Below, one piece after another: positions 10,282 to 20,339 of a DNA stretch of 64,000 bases. A program made the translations under genes and the position numbers. The stretch is from Coptis chinensis (Eukaryota > Streptophyta > Magnoliopsida > Ranunculales > Ranunculaceae). The notes under the pieces are model-generated. The model searched no databases and was not told the origin of the DNA. It saw nothing but the letters and a program-made list of their open reading frames with translations. Every line of letters starts with the position of its first letter. The stretch's first letter is position 1. The stretch lies in contig CM027377.1 of assembly GCA_015680905.1 (NCBI GenBank), positions 39,642,501-39,706,500 on the forward strand. Direction: 5' to 3'.

Positions 10282-12930
10282 TCACAATCTGAGTCCGTCC
10301 GGAGCTTTCAATAACTCGTCAGCAGGATATGAATAAGTCAGATAATCCTGTGCTAACGCTTCAATCATGCATACCTCGTTCACAACACATACCTCCTGTG
10401 GTTGCTGTAACATATGGAAAACATTGGTCTCGACTTTCATATTACCAAAGGATAACGTCATATTACCGTTTCGATAGTTGATGAGTGCATTTGCAGTGGC
10501 CAAGAATGGTCTGCCTAGAATGATTGGTATCTGCCTACCAGATGTAGGTTCTGTGTCGAGTACTATGAAATCAACCGGATAATAGAAATCTTCGATCTTG
10601 ACTATGACGTATTCAATGATTCCTCTAGGTATCTTCACTGATCTATCTGCTAACTGTAAAGTAACATCAGTTGGTTTTAGATCCTTCAAGCCCAACTTCT
10701 CGTAGATGAAATATGGTAGAAGATTCACACTAGCACCCAAATCTAATAAAGCTTGTTCCTCCAAAGAATCTCCAATTCTACATGTAACAGTTGGACTTCC
10801 AGGATCTTTCAGTTTCACAACCGATAGATTTTGTAGGTATGATGAACATCGTTGAGCGATAAAAGCTTCTTTCGGAATATTGGTCTTCTTTTTCACTAGA
10901 TCTTTCAGGAACTTGGCATACGAGGGAACTTGCTTGATGGCGGTCAGAAATGGGATATTAATCTGTAAATTCTGAAATACATCGCAAATCTCCTTGTACT
11001 GGTAATCTTTTCTGGTATTCACTAGTTTGAAGGAAGCGGTCTTTGGCGGATTCTTCAATATCAGTTCTCTTCGTTCAGCTTTGGTTGGTTTGGTAACAGA
11101 TAGTGGAGTGACAGGTGGAGTCACTCGTGATGGCTTCTTCTTACTTACTTCCCCAGTAGTTCTTTCAACTTCTTTTGTAACAGTTTCTTCAGTAGGTGGC
11201 ACAACACTAGATATATCTGGAATGTTAGAACTGGGTGGGATGGTGGGGACATAAGTTACATTAGGCTCTGCAGAATCTTTTCCTGGTTCATAGACAATCC
11301 TGTTATCAACTTTCTTGCCTGACCTCAGAGTGGTGACAGAATTAACGTGGGCATTCAACTGAGTAATCTCCAGGTTATCTACCTGCAGGACACCTCTTCC
11401 TTTCGGATTTGGCTCCGGCTGGCTTGGTAATGCTCCTTTTGATCTCTCTGTCAAGGCGGCAGCGATTTGCCTTATCTGGCCTTGAATGACACTAAAGTTA
11501 TTCTCCAACTTCTGGGTTCTTTGATTTGTGCGTTTTCACTCATTGACAATGGTGGTGATAGCATCTTCCGGATGTGGGGTAAGCGCTTTTGCTCGAGGCG
11601 TAGGGGCAATATATCCACTCATAAGATCCGGTACTAACTTTCGTTTGTGTTGGCTTGGTATTGGCCGGGTTTCGTATATTTGTTGATTTATGTATGGTTC
11701 ACGGGCGGTTTTGGAATTGATATTGGTTATTCGAATTGATTTGGTGATTTCGAAATCACGGAGGAAAATTCCTCGATTTGTATTTTGTGGCTTCCAATAA
11801 TTACGTCCTTGATTGAATGGTTATTTCTTCCTAAAGAGTTGATACTACATGCCTCGTATTAGTATCCGGATAGTACTGAACACTCTTGATGGTGTGGCCT
11901 TCATCGAGAACATAGCTCACAAATGGTATAACAAGGCTTGGATGGTTGAGGTTTAGCTTGGAAATTGTTTGGTTTTGGAGGATTCATGGAGAACCCGATC
12001 AAACTTCTTGTTCAGATTTTCAAGTCTGTTGATAGGTTTGCCATAATTGATAGCATTGCTTGATTTGGGTCTTCTTGAATTTGGTTGCCAAATTTCTTGG
12101 CACCCTCCACTCTAGCTACGTCCTCGTTGCTAGTACTCCATTGTTGAGTGTCTTGACTAAATTTCGAGAAAGTTGTAGGCTTCCTCTCCATCCAATGATG
12201 TAAACTTACCTTGATGCATTGACCGTATCATCCGCTTGTTCATAGTAGAAAGTCCTCGAAGAAAAAATGAGCTAGTGTGCTCTTATCATAACCATGATGT
12301 GGACATGAGACTAGCAGATTATTGAATTTCTCCGGCTTTGATGATATTGATATTCTTCATCCACCTTCCCTTTGAAATTGGCGATGGCTTGTTGCATGGC
12401 ATCCGTCTTACGGGGTGGGTAGAACTTGTTCATAAACTTTGTTCTCAACTTCTCCCAGTTGTTGATTGAATTGATCGGCTGTGCAGTTAACCATTCGGAT
12501 GTTTTACCTTCGAGGGAGAGTGGAAAAAGAATTATCTTGATACTCTTATCCCTGATATACTAGTTCTTGAAAGTTCTGAGGACTGATAGAAATTTGTTCA
12601 TGTGAACATAAGGTTGAACATTATCTAAACCATTGAACTTTGGAAGCATAGAGATTACTAATGCTCTAAGTTCAAACTGATTAGCTTCTGTCTCTGGAAA
12701 AATAATACTGCTGGGTGGGTCTCCAATGATTGGCGAATAGAAATCGCTCAGCTTCTTCCTCTGTTATGCTTGCATGGGTGGGATAGCTTCAGGATTATTG
12801 GTGTCCAAAACACCTCCATCATTGCGTGCGGCCATTGTATCAATCTCGTCTAGTATTCTTGTGAGTCGGTTGTTAAACCTTGTCCACTGTTGTGTTCTTA
12901 CCGGACGATGATATGGACGACGGGGCATAC
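10282..12930 (-). pseudogene. Gypsy gag and retropepsin-like protease
   Basis: From 12930 towards 11510 the gag region is broken by stops but recognisable, with segments such as KFNGLDNVQPY, FPLSLEGKTSEWL and NWEKLRTKFMNKFYPPRKTDAM. An intact 408-codon frame (11508-10282) follows. It has a Pro/Thr-rich linker with TLRSGKK near residue 61, then a segment with INIPFLTAIKQVPSYAKFLKDL. The protease has its active-site box LLDLGASVNLLP (DLGAS codons 10729-10743), a LADRSVKIPRG strand and IILGRPFLATA. DLGAS in place of the usual DTGA/S is characteristic of the Athila/Tat lineage. Confidence 0.82.
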
Positions 12931-13446
12931 ACTAGAAAATGTTATGCCAAAATAACGAAAAACTATCCTACAATGCTTGAATAGTATGCAATTATTCTAA
13001 GTTATACTAAAATGTAAAACTACTTTCCTTCAACTGGGTTGGGCTTTGCAGCTAGTATCTCGCCCGTTGTCTAAAGTTGTCTCTTCTAGGGTTATGGTGA
13101 ATCACTTGGATTGCTTAAGTATCATTACCCACAGACGATAGTCCGTTTGTCAAGATTCAGACAAGAAACACTAAAGTTTGATGTTTCACTGTGTTGGCTT
13201 ACAACTTCAATTGTTGAAAAAGTCCTAAATGCAATTATACTAGAAAGCAATAAAACTAAACTAGGATGCAACTATACTAAGAAAGCAATAAAAAGAATGA
13301 AGATTCGACTAACCTGGATGGTAGATCTTGTCTTCGAGATGTCCTTCAAGCTTCTTTCTTTCTTAAAAGGATGGATGATGCAGCTAAAATTACCTCAAGA
13401 TCCAAAATTCTAATCTTGAAAAAAAACGTTAAACATAAACAACTTA

Positions 13447-13465
13447 AAACGGCAGCGGCGCCATT
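13447..13465 (-). other. Primer-binding site, tRNA-Asp-like
   Basis: Just inside the 5' LTR the minus strand reads TGGCGCCGCTGCCG. This agrees with the complement of the 3' end of plant tRNA-Asp except for one substitution, after which the match ends. Confidence 0.75.
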
Positions 13466-15096
13466 TGACCAACCTCTTTTTGTGTGTGTAGATGTGTATG
13501 GATGGTGTGGATTGATGATAGTCGTTGAACAAAATAGAAGCGTATCAAAACCTAATTATCCCTCAATAAGTAAAGGATGAGTAGGGTATCGTTCCACTTT
13601 TAAGTGTATGTTATGTGAAGGACATGACTGGAAAGGGGGTTTAAGGGATTAAAAACTATGATTATAGAGATTTAGATTCTAATGCTAAACTAAACTAAAT
13701 TAACTAAACTATTGGAAATTTATAAGAGAGGGAATTCAAAAGATTAGAATCCACCAATACTTTTAATCTATGACCTTCTGCTTCATGGTTGTTCTTACAA
13801 GTAGACTACAATTAGGCAATCGAGCAAGTGCCGATGCCCTCTTGGACAAAACATCGTTAATAATTAACTCTACTTAAGGTTGTTCCTATGTTTATGCTAT
13901 TAATATCTTCTTTCCTTTTATGTAAGCTCGGGCAGCCATTCAATGTATTACCAAGAGCAACATCAAGGAGTACTTTCTAATAGGCTGCCATTCAATGAAT
14001 CACCACTTAAGGCAAAACACAAAGAATACTTCCCCAGGTGACCCTCCCCCGAGCTACCATTTCTAAGGCAACACAAAGAATACTTCCCTAACTCTAAAGA
14101 ACTATACTACTATAAGAAAAGTAAAGAACACTAGCATGATATTAATATTGCAAAACATAAACCCTATTCTATACTTCCATCCCCTGGTGTGGGCAATGGA
14201 ACTAATAACTAAAAACATAAAGAACTAACCTGATTGAAGAACACCATGAACCAGAAGAATCATTAAACCTTAAGCACTGGCTTTATCTCCTCCATTGAAG
14301 GAGAAGATTAGCCTTCCATAAAGAAGGAAGAACACGAAGAACGAGAAGAAGAAGAGTCGAAGAACATAAGACTAGAAATACTAATTTATTAAGACTCAGC
14401 TAGTTAAAACCGATCTTTTATTATTAATCTCTCTCTGCCTCAAGTTATGGAGACAAGAATATAAGTGAATTGGCCCATTACATGAGGCACTTAGGTCCTC
14501 TATTTATAGGGTTACAATGAGCTCTAGAAGCATTCCAAACCGTCATTTGTTTCCTAATACAAATAGACTTCTTCCAGAGTCCAACTTCATCTCCAAAACT
14601 AAAAAGGAATTGGCTATAGTGTCGATTCATGCATCTGGACGCACTATTCATGTGTCCCAGACTTAATCAATACGTCTGGATGCTCGATCTATGCATCCCG
14701 AACGCATGGGTCACGTCTGGAGGCACGATAGTCGCGTCTCAAACGCGAGACTCTATTTTTCCACCTTTGGTCTATTTTTCTTTCCTCTTTTGTGGGTTTT
14801 GGTCCAAGCAACGAATCTTTTGGCCTTGGGCTTCCAAATAGGCTTTAAAATATGTCCAAGTCGCATATTTAATAGCTTCAATTCCTTGGCCTTCTCCATG
14901 ATTGTCCACGGGCTTCCCATGTGATCGTTAATGCTCCTAATTGCTCCATTTTATCTCTTTTTCTCTAATATTCTATAAAACTCTCTTTTTCACCTGTAGA
15001 ATCTTAAAACATAACTTACAAACACTATTAGTCCACTAAGATGGCTAAACAAGAGGCATAATCGAGGGTTAAATTGCACTTTTTGAGCACTTATCA
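13466..15096 (-). repeat. Gypsy 5' LTR (right)
   Basis: 1631 bp, the partner of 5479-7111, with TG...CA ends. The 5-bp duplication TGCAA follows at 15097-15101. Confidence 0.95.
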
Positions 15097-15101
15097 TGCA
15101 A

Positions 15102-15900
15102 CACCAGTGCAAAGAGGGTCGCCTTGCTGGACCCTAGTAGCATACCATATGTAGTTATCCTCCAAATATAACCTCGCAGGTTGACAATACAAATACTCGA
15201 CCCAAGGGGCAATAGCAGGGCAATGGATACAAACCTCTCTCAACATGGTAGTCCGATCAACCATGTTAAAAGCATTCTTAAAATCTACAAGTAGCATCAA
15301 AAGAAAGGTATTGTCCCTGTTAGCATACACCATACGGTTGACAACGTGCAAAATCGCCTCTGCTCCACCAGAAATACCAACCCCATACTGAAAATCCTGT
15401 AAGTACCCTACCACATCTTTGGAAACTCCTTTCATTGCAATCTTGGAGACCAAACGACACCAAACCATGCCCACAGCTATAGGACAGATACTATTATCTG
15501 GCTTAAGAAGTGGAGTAAGCGGAGCACTCGCTATGAATTCCGCTAACTGTTGTGGACATCGTCCCTATAACCAAATATTCACCACATGGGTTAATGCATC
15601 TTGCAAATTAGACGATATAGCTACTGCAGCACTACTCATGACATCCAAAGTGCTGAGCATGGAGACCATCACGGCCACAAGAAGTACCCTTCAAAAATGA
15701 CCTAATACAGGACAAACGGGTGTCTCTCTCTACCACTAAAAAGGGCTCAACAACAAGGATAGTTGGCCTTATAGGTGGTAGTTGCATCGGATGCTTCTCC
15801 TCTAATGCACATATGGTCTCTGCAGTATTGGGGGCAACCCCTGATGATGAGAACACCTTTACCGCTGCAGCAAAATGTCCATCAGCAACTTTCTGCAAGC
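15102..15900 (-). pseudogene. RT N-terminal and palm region, LINE copy 2
   Basis: Minus-strand frame 15898-15632 carries GTSCGRDGLHAQHF, the start of the RT domain. Frame 15474-15102 carries GMVWCRLVSKIAMKGVSKDV, LVDFKNAFNMVDR and VQQGDPLC, and is cut at the insertion site. A frameshift lies between the two, around 15480-15640. It supplies the RT N-terminus missing from copy 1. Confidence 0.7.
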
Positions 15901-16227
15901 ATCAACGCACATTCTGAGTGGGGACAAATCTCTGTGGTGGTTGGATTGAAAGAGGCTCTATAGTAGACTCTAAGAGATGAAACATCCCACAGGCTCATTC
16001 CATGTCATCAAAGCATGGATAATTTGTCTCTGCTGAAGGTTTTTCCTGTTACCAGAACGACGTTCCTGACGATTCTGGGGTTGAAAAACTTACAGAGTGT
16101 AGCATGGCAAGAGAAAGAGACAAACCCAAGGTATAACTGAACTAGTATCAGCCGTAATATCCCAGAGAGCAAATTTCAGTGCACCAGAAAAGGCCAAATG
16201 ACAAGCATGTGGTATACTTTTCACAGT

Positions 16228-16788
16228 TCAAAAAGGTATATGAAATGCACTATCAAGTAACATCTCATCAAGAGGGGAAGCAACAATAAGTGGATTAGGG
16301 GTATCACTGTCACCCCTATGTGCCATTAGGGTAAGATTCGTAGTGTTAGGCTGGGGGAGTGGCTGGGGTATGCTCACAATGACACATGCGGGTTCCCCAT
16401 TCTCCATCAAAACAGGAGGTTCAATGGTATCATCTGGATGATGACACGGCATACCATTGGCATGGATGCAAAGACAAAGGCCACAAACCCATTTGCCTAT
16501 TGACTTTAACAAATTCTCCACTAGCATATACAATTCACGGTCACCCTTAAGCTCATCCCACACCCTGTCAATACTCACCTAGCAATCCAAGTGTTGTTTA
16601 TCAAAATGTGTGAGAATGTAGGAAACAGTGAACCCATTACCGTTAACCCCATTGGTGCATCCGTGACGACCTCGGAAAAGACAGTGAACATGTTTCTTAA
16701 GTGGTGGAACAATGAAATCAGAAGAAGCAATAGTGAGTCCTTTCTTTCCCCTCATGTAGGTGATCAGGTGTCGAACGTGACCTCCCAA
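16228..16788 (-). pseudogene. N-terminal zinc-finger-like region of LINE copy 2
   Basis: One frame, interrupted by an in-frame TAG at 16579-16581. The first part (about 69 residues) has a C2H2-like pattern: Cys, Cys, then FTVSYILTHFDKQH with two His four residues apart. The second part (about 116 residues) has WVCGLCLCIHANGMPCHH, a second Cys/His cluster, followed by a Pro/Asn-rich stretch. N-terminal nucleic-acid-binding zinc fingers ahead of RT are known in R2-class LINEs; the parallel drawn here is inference. ATG at 16788 is the first in frame. Confidence 0.5.
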
Positions 16789-17119
16789 CTGACCAAAGCA
16801 CTAAACCAAACACAAAGCAATCAAAACCAGAAGGAAATAATGTAAAATTTGTTTCGCCATGTTCAACTATTCAATGGAATCCACAAATACCCATCAACAT
16901 ATCATACCAAGCCATAAACCATAAACCAAATTCAAACATACAGTCCTCAAAACCATAAGGAAATCAACTAATAAACAAAAGCTGTCGAACTAGAAAACCA
17001 GTCCATCAAAGCAAAGCCCACAAACCAAATAGCAAACCAGCAATAAAACAAAGCAAAATTAGTATAACCAAACCCCAAACACAATTAACAGAGTGAAATC
17101 ACATTCACTTCTATTTTTT

Positions 17120-17620
17120 CTTTGGAAGATGGTGGTGGTGGCGGTGGTGTTATTGGAAGTCTTACAGGACAGTATTTAATGATGGTGGCGACGGTGGATG
17201 GTAGGGGTGGTGCAGGAGAAGTGGCGTGGCATGGTCGGGGAAGAAAGCTTGCAGGGAAGAAGGCTTTTAGTTTTTTTTTTTTTGGAAATCTGTCGGTGTT
17301 TAGGTAAGGGTAATGTCTACTCCAGGCTATCAGGTTTAATGGATGTTAAAGTTTGAATGCATTTAACGGAGGTGACGGTGGATGGTGGGGGGGGGTGCAG
17401 CACGAGTGGTGCTTGAAGGAGGGGGAAGGGGAAGAAAATTAGTTTGTTGTAGATCTATTTTTGAAGTTGAACGATGGTGGTGGCGGTGGTGTTGATGATA
17501 GTGGTAATGGTGGTGGCGATGGGTGGTGGTGTAGGTGCTGCAAAGGTCGGGGAGAGAGTGGTGGATGGTAGGTGGTGGTGCAGCAGAAGTGGTGCTGCAA
17601 GGGGTTTTTTATTTTTTTTT
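17120..17620. repeat. Three diverged GGTGG-rich modules
   Basis: Related blocks near 17186-17290, 17368-17450 and 17555-17625 each contain GGTGGATGGT, a GGTGGTGCAG-like segment, an AGTGGTG or GTGGCG segment and then a purine run or T-run. Apparent open frames here are low-complexity by-products. The block may be the 5' leader or promoter of the LINE on the minus strand. Confidence 0.6.
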
Positions 17621-17639
17621 GAGCTAACTAATAAGCAAT

Positions 17640-18790
17640 CAAAACTGTAAAATTGCCTCACCCCTTGTGGAACTTTCCAAATTCATACTTGATTGAGTCT
17701 ACTTGATTTTTTTTTCCCCTTTTCTTTAGTAAATTTAGAGATGTTGAGTTGCCCCAACTAGGAGTGAACGCTAACTCACCGATTTTCAACTGATTTCACA
17801 CTGATTTCTGTATTTCTGACCAATTCAGCCCGAGTTACACTATTAGCTCATTGTTAGAGAAGTGGTGAAGGAGATCCAATCTCAGGGTCTACTTATAAAC
17901 TCATGTCACTCAAGAGGAAGAACAAAAAACTACCCAATCCTCAACTTAGCTTCTTGTGGGTTTATTTTTGGAAGAGTATCACATTAATCCAATTTGGATT
18001 TGTTTCAGTAAGATGATTATGTTGTTGTTGGGAGATAAGACACTTTTTGGGGAAGTTATTGGTGGATAGTAGCTCAAAATCCCTACATCATTCTGGCCAT
18101 CATAAGTATCTTCATCTACACAGGTACAAAACACTCATTGATTACCAAAACAAGGTTGGTTATTTTATTTGATTGCTTCACCAAAATAGATTTGATTAGT
18201 AGTGCTGGTTCTGGATATTGTTGGTCTTGGTTATCTTCCTACCTTCTGGACAAGTGTTTTGTAGTGGGTTTGATTGAGATTTGATTGAGGTCAACAAGGG
18301 TTAATATGGCAGTAAATAGGACATCGGTGGCGAAGCAGTGAAGAGGTTTAGGCGATTGTTTAGATATATATATTTGTTGATTGAGGAGTTGGGTTCAGTA
18401 GTGCTAAAATTAAAATCTTTTTCTATTTTCAATCCTTTTGTTATTTGTTTGATAGCGGTGCCTTCCTAAGGTGGTAGAATATGCCAAAGTTATGGCAGAT
18501 CAAAACAATTTCTTTCTTTGGGTATTGGTCTTGGTATTCTGTGCTGAGATGAGGAGTCTGTAATAAGTTTTTGATTGTCATCCGTGAGTCTTTTTGGTGC
18601 TAATAGTCGAAAGGGGTTTGTGTTTGATACTGTGTTTTGGGTTTAACAGTTTGACAATTGAGTGAATTTGTGCTAAGTGTTACTTTTGTGAAATCTAAAG
18701 CATAGATTGATATCTAGTGTGTGTCTTGTTCTGCTCGGTTGTTAGTGTTACTTGATTACTTTTATTGCCTAGTGTCTTGTTCTAATTTAC
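17640..18790. other. Unassigned stretch upstream of the L1 endonuclease
   Basis: No convincing frame on either strand, and no ORF1 (gag-like protein with zinc knuckle) of an L1 was seen. It may be L1 5' sequence or older host DNA. TGTAAAAT at about 17647 is repeated after the L1 poly(A) at 23471, which makes a 5' end near 17655 conceivable. Confidence 0.4.
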
Positions 18791-18798
18791 TCCATCGC

Positions 18799-20010
18799 TA
18801 TGATGATGGTCGTGAATTGCCAAGGTACAGGTACGAATTCGACGATTCAAGTAATACTCGTCGGTGCACATCAACCAGACATCTTATGCTTCTCTGAGAC
18901 AAAAACAACTGAACAAAGGATGACCGTAGTTCGAAAAGAGCTAAGATACCAAAGGGAATTTTATTCTACCTGCTGAAGGAATAAAGGTTGGATTGGCAAT
19001 ACTATGGAAAGAAGGTATTCAATTGGAGACACTTGGAGCTACCCAAAACCACATATCAGGTAAAATTACTAATTTTGGTGCTATTGATGACTGGTACTTT
19101 ACGTTTGTCTATGGGGAACCTGCTTCGTGTAGAAGAAAGCGGGTGTGGGATGAATTAAGGGATTTTGTTCCCTATGTTCCTGGACCTTAGGTCCTATTTG
19201 GGGATTTTAATGCGACTACTAGCTTAGATGATAAACATGGTGGCAATGAAACTATCAGTAAAATAATGATATTTTGAGTTTTTATTAGGTTCATGTATTA
19301 GGTTCATGTTTTGTTGGTATTAGGTTCATGTATTTGAGTCTTTATTAGTCTTTATTAAGTTCATGCATTTGAGTCTTTATTAGGAATTACAGTTCTAGTT
19401 TATTGTGAGTTATTGTGCTCCATTAGAGTTTGTGTTTTCTATAAACTACTTAAAAGGGTTGTGATGTAAAAAGGAGGGCAGTTTTTGGATTGAATGAAAA
19501 TTGAGTGTCTTTTTATGTGAGTGTTTTGTGCCTTGTTTATTCTTGTGAGCAAGTATTAAACAAGTGAAGATTTAACAAGAGAGTCTCTTGTTTGTCTTTT
19601 CCTTTATGTGAATTTCAGTCCTCTCTTACATAGGGAGTAGTGGTTCACACCCCATTCCTTCTTATCCGCTCTACATTAGATTTTAATAATTTTATCAGTG
19701 ACTTAGGGTTGATTGACTTAGGTTTTAGGGGTCCTAAATTCACTTGGTCGAATAATAGGTCTTATAACAGTCATATCCTAGAAAGATTAGATCGTGCACT
19801 TGCCTCTGTGTCTTGGTTAGATTGTTTTCCTCATACTACTGTAAAAACTATACCAACTGTGTCTTCTGACCACCTAGCTCTGTCCATTAATCTCAGTATT
19901 GTTGAACCATCCCTTAAAATACCTTTTAGATTTTATGAGATGTGGCTGAGAGAGAGAGAGAAAGTTCTTGTAAAGAAGTCATTAAAAGTGTGTGGGGCTC
20001 TGAGGCGCAT
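18799..20010 (+). pseudogene. L1 APE endonuclease region
   Basis: Visible motifs in order: VVNCQGTG near the start, LCFSETK (catalytic Glu), the frame with AILWKEGIQLETLG and FTFVYGEP, then VLFGDFNATT (catalytic Asp/Asn, about 19192-19213). After an interruption come DFNNFISDLGLIDLGF, GPKFTWSN, LERLDRALA and SSDHLALSI (catalytic Asp-His, about 19862). These are the residues of the EEP/APE nuclease fold that nicks target DNA. A TAG precedes the GDFN box, and about 380 bp of foreign sequence splits the domain. Confidence 0.8.
19260..19640 (+). mobile_element. Insertion inside the L1 endonuclease, solo-LTR-like
   Basis: It interrupts the endonuclease between HGGNETIS and the resumed DFNNFISDL coding. 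It has repeated TATTAGGTTCATG segments, a TATA-like TATAAACTAC near 19439 and a TTCTTGTGAGC-like tail, all compatible with a small Copia LTR. I could not fix TG...CA borders or a target duplication, so the class is unproven. Confidence 0.4.
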
Positions 20011-20339
20011 ATGATATTTGGGGTGATATGGTAACAAAGAAAATGAATGTAACGAGAGATAAGTTGTAGGACTGGAACAGGAAGGTGTTTAATAATGTGG
20101 GCTATGAGATAAAAAGAGTAAAGAAGTTAGAAAAAATGATGATGGGGGAAGTAAACAAATGGAAGTATAAAAAAGCATTGGAGTTAGAAGGATAGACTAG
20201 AGGAACTCTTAATTAGAGAAGCAAGTCTTTGGAGACAGAAATCAAGCCAAAGCTAGATTAAGGACTATGCACAAAACACAAAATACTTTCACTTGTCGAC
20301 TATATATAGGAGAAGGAAAAATAATATAACTAAACTCAA

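Larger units (their letters stand above)
5479..15096 (-). mobile_element. Ty3/gypsy LTR retrotransposon, Athila-type, internally deleted
   Basis: This is a complete LTR-to-LTR element of 9.6 kb on the minus strand, with TG...CA termini and a perfect 5-bp target duplication. The 5' LTR in element sense is 13466-15096 and the 3' LTR is 5479-7111. Next to the 5' LTR is a primer-binding site resembling the tRNA-Asp complement. Gag, a DLGAS-type protease and part of RT are recognisable; the RT catalytic core, RNase H and integrase are not. The DLGAS protease and PBS type fit the Athila/Tat branch. The LTRs look closely similar, so the insertion is fairly recent compared with the LINE it entered. 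Confidence 0.93.
15097..17640 (-). mobile_element. RLE-type LINE, copy 2, 5' half
   Basis: The continuation of LINE copy 2 after the gypsy insertion. It starts with the same RT sequence as copy 1 at about 3208 and goes on past the 5' truncation point of copy 1 to the N-terminal coding region and a G/T-rich, repeat-containing leader. The outer 5' boundary is uncertain (about 16850-17640). Confidence 0.7.

Noticed and set aside
17122-17661. Gly-rich and Pro/Thr-rich open frames on both strands
   Set aside because: Low-complexity translations of GGTGG repeats; no conservation signal.
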